From ANME-2 cluster archaeon (GTDB lineage: Archaea > Halobacteriota > Methanosarcinia > Methanosarcinales > Methanogasteraceae), in NCBI GenBank assembly GCA_003601535.1, contig PIXW01000263.1, forward strand, positions 1-8,045: a stretch of 8,045 nucleotides of DNA, given 5' to 3'. How positions within the stretch are numbered: position 1 is the stretch's first letter; each line of letters opens with the position of its first letter. Both the position numbers and the translations under genes were made by a program. The notes beneath the pieces are model-generated. The model worked only from the letters and a program-made list of their open reading frames with translations, was not told the DNA's origin and did not search any database. Positions 1 through 6,655 of the stretch are shown one piece after another.

Positions 1-802
1 CATACTCAGACCGCACCATGAAATACGTATTAAAGTAACTCATGTTGCAGTCTATGACTGCGGCGCACGTTATGTTATACATGCCCTCGACCGTCGTGTT
101 ATGGTATGCCTCATACACCCCATCCCTACCGGCCGGTACGATCGTCCGGTTGACCGTCGAATAATAATGCATACCATCGGGGGCATCGACTGCCATCTCT
201 ATGGCGGCATTGCGCACAGGCTTTCCCGCATGATCCAGCACGACGATCGTGATCTCTGCCACCTCTCCTGTATGGTAGATGCTTTTCTTTGTATTCACCG
301 AGGTCCCGTTATATACGAGTACAAATGTAGAGGCGGGCAGCAGCGATGTTGTCGCAATAACGGTGTTGTTGGCGGCATCGACAGCACTGTCGATCTGCGT
401 CCATGTTCCATTGGAGTAATGCTCTATAACAAGTCTTGTCTCATCCAGACCGTCCAGATCAGCATCTGAATATCGTATACTGATCTCAGTCTCTTCATAT
501 ATATCGGGGGCATGGACATCCACATACCGTACCGGTATGCCATGCGGATCGGCAGGCTCCGGATTGCTTCTGCCACAGTCTTTCAGCAAAATCGGAGCAT
601 CAACTGGATTTCCATCGGTTATGCTGGTTACCGAGATGTTTTTCATGCCCGATGCATCGAACCGTGTACATCCCTGATCGGTTATACCAGCAATGCCAAC
701 CATGCCGCATGTCAGAACCATGACTACAGATACAGAAAATAAAAGAGTACCTCGAAGATACCATGTAGTTCGTGTACATCTGACCTGAGTAGTAGGGGGC
801 AT
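1..802 (-). CDS. Secreted surface (S-layer-like) protein, N-terminal part, truncated by window edge
   Basis: An open frame of 267 codons reads without a stop from an ATG at 802 to the left edge, so the C-terminus is missing. Residues 8-18 are basic, and 19-40 (TLLFSVSVVMVLTCGMVGIA) form a signal peptide or membrane anchor. Residues 91-164 (VRYVDVHAPDIYEETEISIRY, then D-rich DADLDGLDE, NGTW, NNTVIA and STFVLVY) look like the beta-sandwich repeat common in methanogen surface proteins. Residues 180-250 (AEITIVVLDHAGKPVRNAAI, then DGVYEAY and GMYNITCAAV) look like a macroglobulin MG2/Ig-like domain. Eight N-glycosylation sequons (N55, N131, N145, N165, N218, N235, N243, N253) fit an exported glycoprotein. 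An in-frame stop a few codons upstream leaves this ATG as the only good start, with a weak AGGT ahead of it. Expression is probably from the divergent box at 849-858. The domain names are recognised by pattern; the specific role (S-layer, adhesin or protease inhibitor) is unknown. Confidence 0.85.
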   Translation of the reverse strand, partial: MPPTTQVRCTRTTWYLRGTLLFSVSVVMVLTCGMVGIAGITDQGCTRFDASGMKNISVTSITDGNPVDAPILLKDCGRSNPEPADPHGIPVRYVDVHAPDIYEETEISIRYSDADLDGLDETRLVIEHYSNGTWTQIDSAVDAANNTVIATTSLLPASTFVLVYNGTSVNTKKSIYHTGEVAEITIVVLDHAGKPVRNAAIEMAVDAPDGMHYYSTVNRTIVPAGRDGVYEAYHNTTVEGMYNITCAAVIDCNMSYFNTYFMVRSEY

Positions 803-848
803 GGTGGTTACCTGGTATATGTTTAACCGATATCAGCAAGCCATCTAT

Positions 849-858
849 TAAATATTTA
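849..858. promoter_or_regulatory. Self-complementary TATA-like box serving divergent transcription
   Basis: TAAATATTTA is a perfect palindrome in the spacer between the surface-protein gene (minus) and the rpsO side (plus). About 25-27 nt downstream on the minus strand gives a transcript start near 827 and a leader of about 25 nt before the ATG at 802. On the plus strand it gives a start near 880, almost at the ATG at 882. Archaeal TATA boxes are direction-limited by the BRE, which is not clear here on either side, so use in both directions is inference. Confidence 0.45.
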
Positions 859-881
859 CTGGACAACCACACGACTTGTCA

Positions 882-1022
882 ATGTGGCAACTATGGGCTA
901 CGGTTAAGAACCTGTCTGAAAAGTTGCTGACCATGGAATTGTGGACTCGAGACGAAGGGCGGGTGGTTACGATCGTTGCAACACAGGATGGCAAAAAGTC
1001 CACCATCACAGCAAACACTTAA
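882..1022 (+). CDS. Possible 46-aa small ORF upstream of rpsO
   Basis: A 46-codon frame (starting [20 protein letters not shown]) lies between the putative divergent promoter and rpsO and ends 29 nt before the rpsO ATG. The ATG at 882 falls about 27 nt after the TATA-like box, the spacing expected of a leaderless archaeal gene. An internal ATG at 933 would give 29 aa. The C-terminal half ([20 protein letters not shown]) alternates like a beta hairpin, but I recognise no family. It may simply be part of the rpsO leader. Real coding status is uncertain. Confidence 0.22.
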   Translation: MWQLWATVKNLSEKLLTMELWTRDEGRVVTIVATQDGKKSTITANT

Positions 1023-1025
1023 ATC
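1018..1025 (+). promoter_or_regulatory. Weak TATA-like element just ahead of rpsO
   Basis: CTTAAATC is centred about 30 nt before the rpsO ATG at 1052. No Shine-Dalgarno sequence is visible ahead of that ATG (the preceding bases are ACAAGCAAC), so a leaderless rpsO transcript from this box is plausible. The match is weak, and the upstream box at 849-858 is an alternative. Confidence 0.25.
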
Positions 1026-1051
1026 AGGTACGATGCAACATTACAAGCAAC

Positions 1052-1510
1052 ATGGCACGAATGTATTCACGACGGAAAGGGAAATCCGGATCAACAAAAC
1101 CACATCGGACGGAAAATCCGCCATGGATTGGCATGGACTCAGAGGAGGTAGAAGAGATCATCGTCAACCTGTGGAAGCAGGATAAATCCACGAGTGAGAT
1201 CGGAATGATCCTGCGGGATCGGTATGGCATACCAGATGTCACATTGATCACGCATAAGAAGATCGTGCAGACGATCAAGGATCATGGTATGGAACTGAAT
1301 GTTCCTGAGGATATGCGTAACCTCATCATAAAAGCACTCAGATTGCGCACGCATCTTGCCGAGAATAAGAGGGATGTCCATAACAAGCGTGCGCTGCAAC
1401 TGACAGAATCCAAGATACGGAGACTTGTGAAGTACTACCGCAGAACAGGTGTACTTCCTCGTGACTGGGTGTACCGACCGGATACCGCAGAGATGCTGAT
1501 CACACGGTAA
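1052..1510 (+). CDS. rpsO: 30S ribosomal protein S15, archaeal/eukaryotic type
   Basis: This encodes 152 aa, the normal length for archaeal S15 (homologous to eukaryotic uS15/S13), a primary binder of the central domain of 16S rRNA in the small-subunit platform. The start [20 protein letters not shown] is the characteristic basic archaeal N-terminal extension, followed by PPW at 23-25. The C-terminal two-thirds is the universal S15 helical fold: IVQTIKDHG at 71-79, [20 protein letters not shown] at 97-114, and [20 protein letters not shown] at 117-136, ending DWVYRPDTA. The ATG at 1052 was chosen because the frame extends further 5' but that extension is unlike S15. There is no clear ribosome-binding site, which suggests a leaderless message. 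The stop codon is one nucleotide before the next gene's ATG, implying co-transcription and probably translational coupling. Confidence 0.97.
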   Translation: MARMYSRRKGKSGSTKPHRTENPPWIGMDSEEVEEIIVNLWKQDKSTSEIGMILRDRYGIPDVTLITHKKIVQTIKDHGMELNVPEDMRNLIIKALRLRTHLAENKRDVHNKRALQLTESKIRRLVKYYRRTGVLPRDWVYRPDTAEMLITR

Positions 1511-1511
1511 T

Positions 1512-2795
1512 ATGGTAATCTATAAAAGTTATGATGATCTTCCGAAGATATCGCTTCCTTTTGGGCAGGAGGTGTTCATCAGTGACAGCACAATCAGAGA
1601 CGGTTCGCAGATGCCCGGCATTGTGATGAAACGGAGGCATAAACTCAGAATATACGAATTTTTGCATGATATTGGAATTGAGAAACTGGAAACGTTCGTT
1701 TATCACAAGCGAGATTGGGATGTCATTGCAGATATGCAGGATATTGGATACGAGTATCCGGAGGTTACCGGGTGGGCTCGTGCTCTTCCTTCTGACATCG
1801 ATTTCGTGCTCGATGTGGACGGCATCGGAGAAGTAGGAATTCTAATGTCGGTCTCTGATTCACACATCTTCGATAAGATGCAACTCAAAAGTCGGGAGGA
1901 GGCTCATGAACGATATCTGAATGCGCTTCAGTATGCGGTCGATCATGGGCTGCGTACCCGTGTGCATCTCGAGGATATGACCCGTGCCGATCTACATAAC
2001 TTCGTGTACCCACTGGTGACGGATCTCATCGATATCGATCCTGATTGTATCGTTCGAATCTGCGATACACTCGGTTTTGCTGTTCCGTTCGAAGATGCAT
2101 GCGACCCGTATAGTATCCCTAAAATGGTATCCAGACTCAGGGAACTTGGTGTTGCGAATATCGAGACACACATCCATGATGATTTCGGACTCAGCGTTTC
2201 ATCAGCGCTCGCCGGATTCTGGTACGGGGCAAACTGGTCGAGTCTGACATTTCTCGGGATCGGAGAGCGGTCCGGAAACACGGAACTCGAAAAAATTCTA
2301 TTGTTCCTCACAAGAAGGGTTGAAGGATTTGAAAAATATGATCTTTCCGGAATTGTGAAGTTTGCAGAATATATGGAACATCACATCGGGATTCGGATAC
2401 CAAGAAACAAGTCGATCGTTGGTAAGAACGTGTTCGTACACGAAAGCGGGATACACACCGCTGGTGTCATCAAGAATCCATTCACTTATGAACCGTATCC
2501 ACCGGAAATAATCGGTGCGGAACGGCAGCTGCTGATCGGAGACTCGTCTGGCAGGGACGTGGTCAGGCACAAGGTTGAGGCGACACTCCGTGAACTCATG
2601 CATGTGGAGATTGTTATCGACAAGAACGATCCGAGAATCGCAGAGATACAGAAGGATATACAGAAGCTGTATGATGAGGAGCAGCGGGTTTCATGCATCT
2701 CGGATGAGGAGCTTACACGGTATGTCGAGAAGTATTTCATGCTCAATATGATCGTGGATGGCGAGGAATTGCACGATATCGAGGAGGGTGAATAA
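1512..2795 (+). CDS. Homocitrate/isopropylmalate synthase-family enzyme, probably Re-citrate synthase-like
   Basis: This is a complete 427-aa DRE-TIM metallolyase, a family that condenses acetyl-CoA with a 2-oxoacid. The N-terminal TIM barrel has DSTIRDGSQMPG at 25-36 (catalytic R29, metal ligand D30), the metal-binding pair HIHDDFG with H220 and H222, and the GIGERSGNTELE loop at 249-260 (N256). The C-terminal module begins VHESGIHTAGV at 309-319 and continues through TYEPYPPEIIGAE and LIGDSSGRD. The stretches YEYPEVTGWARALPSD (80-95), GILMSVSDSHIF (109-120) and HLEDMTRADLHNFVYPL (152-168) resemble the Re-citrate synthase branch (Clostridium kluyveri type, also found in some methanogens) more than LeuA, CimA or AksA. 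The residue after the HxH motif region is Asp where Asn is usual (HDD rather than HND). The family call is firm; the substrate (oxaloacetate versus 2-oxoglutarate) is inference. There is no regulatory C-terminal LeuA domain. Confidence 0.85.
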   Translation: MVIYKSYDDLPKISLPFGQEVFISDSTIRDGSQMPGIVMKRRHKLRIYEFLHDIGIEKLETFVYHKRDWDVIADMQDIGYEYPEVTGWARALPSDIDFVLDVDGIGEVGILMSVSDSHIFDKMQLKSREEAHERYLNALQYAVDHGLRTRVHLEDMTRADLHNFVYPLVTDLIDIDPDCIVRICDTLGFAVPFEDACDPYSIPKMVSRLRELGVANIETHIHDDFGLSVSSALAGFWYGANWSSLTFLGIGERSGNTELEKILLFLTRRVEGFEKYDLSGIVKFAEYMEHHIGIRIPRNKSIVGKNVFVHESGIHTAGVIKNPFTYEPYPPEIIGAERQLLIGDSSGRDVVRHKVEATLRELMHVEIVIDKNDPRIAEIQKDIQKLYDEEQRVSCISDEELTRYVEKYFMLNMIVDGEELHDIEEGE

Positions 2796-2808
2796 GAGAT
2801 CCTTGAGA

Positions 2809-3870
2809 ATGATACTTCTCGTGGACATGGATAGTTTCTTCTCATCAATCGAAGTGGTCGAACATCCGGAACTCACGGGGCTGCCAGTGGTAGTTGGTGC
2901 TGACCCGAAGGAGGGGGCAGGCAGGGGGGTTGTCAGTACATGCTCTTATGAGGCACGAGGGTACGGGATTCATTCCGGGATGCCGATATCACGGGCATAC
3001 CGGTTGTGTCCTGATGCAAGGTTTCTACCAGTGAACATGCCGTTGTATCAGTCTGTTTCCGGACGGATCATGAAGATTCTACGGCGTTATGCGGACAAAT
3101 TCCAGAAGGTCAGTATCGATGAGGCTTTTCTCGATATAAAAATGGACAATTTTGATGATGCGGTAAGAATAGCACAAAACATCAAAAAAGAAATCCTTAA
3201 TAAAGAAAAACTGACCTGTTCCATCGGAATAGGTCCGAATAAACTTGTAGCAAAGATCGCATCTGATATACAGAAACCGGATGGGCTGATCGTTGTGAGA
3301 CCTGATGAAGTGCAGGATTTCCTTGACCCGATGCCCGTAAAAAGGATTCCCGGTATCGGAAAAAAGACAGAAAAAACGCTCAAGAGTATGCAGATTGAGA
3401 CGATACGCGAATTAAGAGAATATGATGTCAAAGAACTTGTTTTGAGATTTGGAAAGTGGGGTTATCAGATGCATGCTCTCGCATGCGGCATCGACGAGCG
3501 TGAGGTAAAGGAGGATTCTGCAGTCAAATCCATAGGGAGAGAAGTCACATTCGAGGAGGATACGTCCGATTCAGGGGTTATCCATAATTCAATCGATATA
3601 CTCGCAGATGAGACGCATACAGCCCTGGCAAAAGCAGGATATCTGTTCAGGACTGTGTCTGTGAAAGTCAGATTCGAAGACTTTGATACGCACACACGAG
3701 CAAAGAGCATTGGATCTCTAAGTTCTGATCTGGAACTGATCAAAAATTTATCAAAGAAACTGATAGATGAGTTCATTGGGAAAAAGAAGATAAGACTGAT
3801 CGGTGTAAGATTATCGAACCTTCAGAGGATTACTATGAGGCAGACATCGCTATACGAGTTTATCAGGTGA
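2809..3870 (+). CDS. dinB: DNA polymerase IV (Dpo4/DinB), Y-family translesion polymerase
   Basis: This encodes 353 aa, essentially the length of Sulfolobus Dpo4 (352). MILLVDMDSFFSSIE at the start carries catalytic D6 and the probable steric gate F11. SIDEAFLD supplies D104 and E105. CSYEARGYGIHSGMPISRA is the fingers region, and RIPGIGKKTEKTL at 180-192 is the thumb helix-hairpin-helix. A little-finger domain follows from about 240. The C-terminal QTSLYEFI (345-352) is a good PCNA-interacting box of the form QxxhxxaaFI. The start at 2809 was chosen by alignment with the family; an in-frame GTG at 2788 and TTG at 2803 exist, and the strong GGAGGGTG (2783-2790) sits rather far (18 nt) from the ATG. 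It lies 13 nt after the preceding stop, so it is probably co-transcribed. The last 21 nt overlap the convergent gene. The role is bypass of damaged template bases. Confidence 0.96.
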   Translation: MILLVDMDSFFSSIEVVEHPELTGLPVVVGADPKEGAGRGVVSTCSYEARGYGIHSGMPISRAYRLCPDARFLPVNMPLYQSVSGRIMKILRRYADKFQKVSIDEAFLDIKMDNFDDAVRIAQNIKKEILNKEKLTCSIGIGPNKLVAKIASDIQKPDGLIVVRPDEVQDFLDPMPVKRIPGIGKKTEKTLKSMQIETIRELREYDVKELVLRFGKWGYQMHALACGIDEREVKEDSAVKSIGREVTFEEDTSDSGVIHNSIDILADETHTALAKAGYLFRTVSVKVRFEDFDTHTRAKSIGSLSSDLELIKNLSKKLIDEFIGKKKIRLIGVRLSNLQRITMRQTSLYEFIR

Positions 3871-4677
3871 GTACTGGCGCAGAAGATCCTCCTGCCCGAG
3901 CCCGCGCTTGCGCGCCATCCTGCGCAGCGCATTCTGGATGCCTGTTCCGTACTGCACTGCTTTCTTTGGCGCCCATACCAGTTCTGCAGGGAGATAATCT
4001 TCAGAGACTCTCCTTAGAATGTACTTTCTTATATAATTAGACCTTTCTTTACGCATCTTGAGTTTGACATCGATACGAGCTGCAATATCCGCCAGATCAA
4101 GCATCGGCATATAAAGTTCCACGTGATTCAATTGCGCAACCGCAACATCCCGTTTGATCTGCGCAGGCAGTGCAAGCACATCCTTCTCAAGTTCATGATC
4201 CAGTATTCCATCATCGAATGCCTGCTCATAACGCTTGTATCCGGCAAATAGTTCATCTGCGCCCTGCCCTGTCACCAGAAACCGGATTCCGTTCGTATGT
4301 GCGCATTGCGACACAAGATACATGCATATCCCAATTCCGACCGCGACAGGATTCGTGCTCTCTATCGCACCTATCGCCCGCGGGATCGCTGATTCGATGT
4401 CTGCTCCGGTACACTCGCATATCCGCAGTCGATCCTCCAGTCCGAGCAGTGCTGCTGCCCTCCGCGCATGTTTTATGTCATAGGAACCATGCATTCCGAC
4501 CGTACATAACTCGATATCCGGATTGAACGATTTCGCAATGGATGCGATGAGCGAACTATCGATACCGCCTGAGAATGCAACGCCTGTATGATCATGCATA
4601 CATGACCGCACAGCATCTTCGAAGTTTTTGATCAAACTTTTGTGAAAAGTTTGCGCTTCTGATTCATCGATGTACAT
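3850..4677 (-). CDS. Stand-alone asparagine-synthase-type PP-loop protein (no glutaminase domain)
   Basis: This encodes 275 aa from the ATG at 4677; an in-frame GTG at 4686 would give 278. The PP-loop is HTGVAFSGGIDSSLIASI, with SGGIDSS at 36-42, where ATP pyrophosphate binds. It is followed by FLVTGQGADELFAGYKRYEQ (133-152), ELYMPMLDL (187-195) and APKKAVQYGTG (236-246), all motifs of the AsnB synthetase domain. Full AsnB is over 500 aa with an N-terminal Ntn glutaminase; here that half is absent, so the enzyme would have to use free ammonia or a partner amidotransferase. The acceptor could be aspartate or another carboxylate. Its start lies inside the end of the upstream methyltransferase gene (14-nt overlap; GGTGA just ahead of the ATG), so the two are one translationally coupled operon. 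The 3' end overlaps dinB convergently. Confidence 0.88.
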   Translation of the reverse strand: MYIDESEAQTFHKSLIKNFEDAVRSCMHDHTGVAFSGGIDSSLIASIAKSFNPDIELCTVGMHGSYDIKHARRAAALLGLEDRLRICECTGADIESAIPRAIGAIESTNPVAVGIGICMYLVSQCAHTNGIRFLVTGQGADELFAGYKRYEQAFDDGILDHELEKDVLALPAQIKRDVAVAQLNHVELYMPMLDLADIAARIDVKLKMRKERSNYIRKYILRRVSEDYLPAELVWAPKKAVQYGTGIQNALRRMARKRGLGQEDLLRQYSPDKLV

Positions 4678-5311
4678 TCTCACCACTCACGATCTGAATC
4701 ACGCCCATCCAGTGGATGCTTCGTTCGATCACATCGAATCCGGCACCCCTTATCATCGAAGATAAATCTCTTCCGATGAAATCTCTTGCGGTTTCCCCTT
4801 CCACAAGCATCCAGATATTGAATAAAAGCCTGACCAGTCTATGTCTGGGATATGAGTAATCCAGAATAACGATCTTCCCGTCCGCGTTAAGCACCCTGCT
4901 AATCTCGCAAAGCACATTCATGCGCACGGAATGTGGCATCTCGTGCAAGCCAAATGTGATACATGCGCGGTCGAAGTATCCGTCACTGTATGGAATTTCT
5001 TCGGCATTGGAAAGACAGAATCTCATATTATCTTTTCTCTTCTTTTCTGCCTTTTTAAGCATATTTTCGGATAGATCAATACCGACCACCTCTCCAGTAT
5101 CTCCGATCATCTCTGCAATCATTACGCACAGTGTTCCTGTCCCGCAGCAAACGTCCAGAATCCTTTGATCTGGTTTTAAATCCATTTTATCGATGAAAAG
5201 CAGTCTCAAGTTTTGCTCTCCACCAAAGAATGAAGAGATGAATCTGACAAAGGGATCGTATATGTATGCGATCCTGTTGCAATCCTCTCTATAATGTTCC
5301 GGTTTTCTCAT
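4664..5311 (-). CDS. Class I SAM-dependent methyltransferase, UbiE/COQ5-like
   Basis: This encodes 215 aa, the usual size for UbiE-type Rossmann methyltransferases. YIYDPFVRFISSFFGGEQNL (17-36) resembles the UbiE N-terminal helix. Motif I is ILDVCCGTGTLCVMIAEM (51-68), the acidic ribose-binding residue is in VVGIDLSENML (75-85), and motif II is NAEEIPYSDGYFDRACITFG (102-121). Motif III follows as ISRVLNADGKIVILDYSYP (137-155). The acceptor is unknown; the hydrophobic patch LVRLLFNIWMLV (159-170) could meet a lipid-like substrate. The protein ends GVIQIVSGENVHR, where the coding sequence overlaps the PP-loop gene. A TATA box (5336-5344) about 28 nt upstream of the ATG suggests a leaderless or near-leaderless transcript. 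A paired role with the PP-loop protein in a modification pathway is inferred from the operon only. Confidence 0.9.
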   Translation of the reverse strand: MRKPEHYREDCNRIAYIYDPFVRFISSFFGGEQNLRLLFIDKMDLKPDQRILDVCCGTGTLCVMIAEMIGDTGEVVGIDLSENMLKKAEKKRKDNMRFCLSNAEEIPYSDGYFDRACITFGLHEMPHSVRMNVLCEISRVLNADGKIVILDYSYPRHRLVRLLFNIWMLVEGETARDFIGRDLSSMIRGAGFDVIERSIHWMGVIQIVSGENVHR

Positions 5312-5335
5312 TATGCGGATTATGTTTCTGGAAGG

Positions 5336-5344
5336 TATATAATT
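5336..5344 (-). promoter_or_regulatory. TATA box for the methyltransferase/PP-loop operon
   Basis: On the minus strand this reads AAATTATATACC, centred about 28 nt upstream of the ATG at 5311. This places transcription start within a few nucleotides of the start codon. No Shine-Dalgarno is seen there (AACATAATCCGCATA precedes ATG), which fits a leaderless message. Confidence 0.55.
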
Positions 5345-5380
5345 TGACGCTGTGACAGACGATCAACATCGGTAAAACAA

Positions 5381-5390
5381 TTTAAATATA
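5381..5390 (+). promoter_or_regulatory. TATA box and BRE for the PRC-barrel gene
   Basis: TTTAAATATA is preceded by the purine-rich GGTAAAACAA, a good BRE/TATA arrangement. Transcription start is expected near 5411, leaving a leader of about 20 nt that holds the GAGGG ribosome-binding site (5421-5425) ahead of the ATG at 5432. It is back to back with the methyltransferase promoter, 37 nt away. Confidence 0.7.
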
Positions 5391-5431
5391 AAGAAGTATA
5401 AGTAGTAATTACCAACACGAGAGGGATGGTA

Positions 5432-5686
5432 ATGGCGAGAATATTCGCAAAGAATTTATCAAAGAAGAATGTTATGAGCAGCGATGGATCGCTGCTTGGT
5501 GTGCTGTATAATATCGTGATGGATACCCACACCGGCGAGTTGATCAACCTTGTGGTGAAACCCGATCTGTCGGTGGATCGAACCAGGTATCAGGCAGAAG
5601 GGAATTACATGCTGATTCCTTTCAGCGCGGTTCGCGCGGTCAGGGATTTCATCGTCGTGGATAAGAACGAAGCGATGATGAGATAA
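5432..5686 (+). CDS. Small archaeal PRC-barrel protein (CdpB-like)
   Basis: This encodes 84 aa. MARIFAKNLSKKNVMSSDGS begins the fold. GVLYNIVMDTHTGELINLVV (residues 23-42) is the conserved strand-turn-strand with the TGEL turn, and YMLIPFSAVRAVRDFIVVD (59-77) closes the barrel. The whole protein is one PRC-barrel domain with no added catalytic or membrane part. In haloarchaea, single-domain PRC-barrel proteins CdpB1/CdpB2 are cell-division factors that bind SepF and the membrane protein CdpA; others have unknown roles. The start at 5432 is preferred over the ATG at 5426 because GAGGG is then correctly spaced and because family members begin MAR/MRxFAK. The next gene follows after 19 nt, so the two probably form an operon. 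Confidence 0.9.
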   Translation: MARIFAKNLSKKNVMSSDGSLLGVLYNIVMDTHTGELINLVVKPDLSVDRTRYQAEGNYMLIPFSAVRAVRDFIVVDKNEAMMR

Positions 5687-5705
5687 TTGCTGAAAGTGCC
5701 ATGCG

Positions 5706-6509
5706 ATGACGCACACCGAGACGCTGAAAACGATAAAAAAACTGACACTAATGACTTCTATGTTTCTTACTGTGTCAGTTACCATATTTGGCATAATCGC
5801 TCTGTTGCTGCTCTTCAAACTGAATTATAGAAGCGTGCCCGTCTTCAGCGAATTTTTTGATGCCATGAGCTGGTGGATCGTTGTACTGATAGGGGTTCCG
5901 ATCGCCGGATGTGTCGCAACATGCGCGCTCGCTCCATCATTGATACAGAAGGTCTTTTATACAGATATAGAACTTCGAGAAGGGTCTCTCACTACAGCGA
6001 ATCAGATGAGCGTGCTCGAAGAGACGATCAACACGCTCGTTACGGTTGTGAACCAGTGTTCAGAGGTCGCAAACCTGTGCAGCGAATCAGCGAGAGAGTG
6101 CGGAGTTTCTGCAAACGAGAGCAGGACAGCGACCGGTAGATTGGAGGATGAGATTCGCGGATTGAAGCAAGCTGCCAGCAGGGTGTACGAGATCACTGGT
6201 ATGCTGGATGTGAGAAACGATGCTCTCGGTGAGAAGATAACGGAACTGGGTGATCATACTGCATCGCTGGATAAGGTTCTCGTTGATCTGGAGAACAATC
6301 AAGAGAAAGTGCTTGAAGAGGTGGTGCAACCGATAAAGAACAGCCTTCTTGCAATGAGAAAGGAGAATGTGCAACTGCACAGGACATCGGCTGAGCGAAT
6401 CAAATCGCTGGAGGATGGGAGCGAAGATCTGCACGAATTTCTGCTCGAACTGGTGCACAGCATCTCATCTGCCTATCGCAGCCATGAGGACAGCAAACGG
6501 ATAACATAA
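5706..6509 (+). CDS. Two-helix membrane protein with long cytoplasmic coiled coil
   Basis: This encodes 267 aa of no recognised family. A short basic N-terminus (LKTIKK at 7-12) precedes TM1 (about 15-38, LMTSMFLTVSVTIFGIIALL). A roughly 16-residue outer loop follows, then TM2 (about 56-79, WWIVVLIGVPIAGCVATCAL). By the positive-inside rule both termini are cytoplasmic. Residues about 98-255 are rich in E, L, S, N and R with heptad-like spacing (VLEETINTLVTVV, RLEDEIRGLKQAASRVYEI, SLDKVLVDLENNQEKVLEEV), which predicts a coiled coil. The look is MCP-like, but I see no HAMP domain and no conserved chemoreceptor hairpin tip. It lies 19 nt after the PRC-barrel gene and is likely co-transcribed with it. 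A membrane scaffold that holds the PRC-barrel protein is a reasonable inference. A repeat containing a hairpin and T-run follows. Confidence 0.85.
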   Translation: MTHTETLKTIKKLTLMTSMFLTVSVTIFGIIALLLLFKLNYRSVPVFSEFFDAMSWWIVVLIGVPIAGCVATCALAPSLIQKVFYTDIELREGSLTTANQMSVLEETINTLVTVVNQCSEVANLCSESARECGVSANESRTATGRLEDEIRGLKQAASRVYEITGMLDVRNDALGEKITELGDHTASLDKVLVDLENNQEKVLEEVVQPIKNSLLAMRKENVQLHRTSAERIKSLEDGSEDLHEFLLELVHSISSAYRSHEDSKRIT

Positions 6510-6529
6510 TCATCTCGTTGACACGATTA

Positions 6530-6632
6530 CAGTTACGTAATCCAGATATGACAGGATACGAGGGTGACGAAGCCCTTTTTGCATCCGTTGGCAACAACCG
6601 CCTTCGCCACCGGCAACAAACGAATGCCCGCA
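6530..6632. repeat. 103-bp direct repeat, copy 1
   Basis: This matches 7943-8045 at 95 of 103 positions with no gaps; both start CAGTTACGTAATCCA and share a long identical core around CATCCGTTGGCAACAACCGC. The match may extend beyond the window on the right. Four of the eight differences fall in a six-base stretch inside a GGGT...GCCC hairpin whose stem is kept. A second imperfect inverted repeat pairs 6581-6591 with 6617-6627 (9 of 11). An ATG inside (6548) opens a 29-aa frame on the plus strand, and the minus strand is also open. It could be a small non-autonomous element, a structured RNA, or the remnant of a duplicated gene. Confidence 0.85.
6562..6580 (+). terminator. Candidate terminator: GGG/CCC hairpin followed by T5
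   Basis: GGGTGACGAAGCCC followed by TTTTT lies 53 nt after the stop of the membrane coiled-coil gene. The equivalent in copy 2 (7975-7993) is GGGTGATTGCGCCC followed by TTTTT, with a longer stem. The stem is short, and archaeal termination mainly needs T-runs, so this is tentative. Confidence 0.35.
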
Positions 6633-6655
6633 AGTGAAGGCGTGCAGAAGGAGGT

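Noticed and set aside
101..469. Open plus-strand frame antisense to the surface-protein gene
   Set aside because: Cys/His/Arg-rich with no domain pattern; the minus strand encodes a coherent secreted protein with sequons.
1943..2311. Minus-strand frame inside the citrate/homocitrate synthase gene
   Set aside because: Serine-rich antisense shadow; the plus strand carries all family motifs.
4678..4686. GTG at 4686 as the start of the PP-loop gene
   Set aside because: The ATG at 4677 has GGTGA just upstream and adds no loss of conserved sequence; GTG remains possible.
5312..5431. tRNA or small RNA gene in the divergent spacer
   Set aside because: No cloverleaf or stable hairpin seen; the spacer is explained by two back-to-back TATA boxes.
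5459..5818. Minus-strand 119-codon frame across the PRC-barrel gene
   Set aside because: No fold signature; it crosses a well-supported gene and its spacer.
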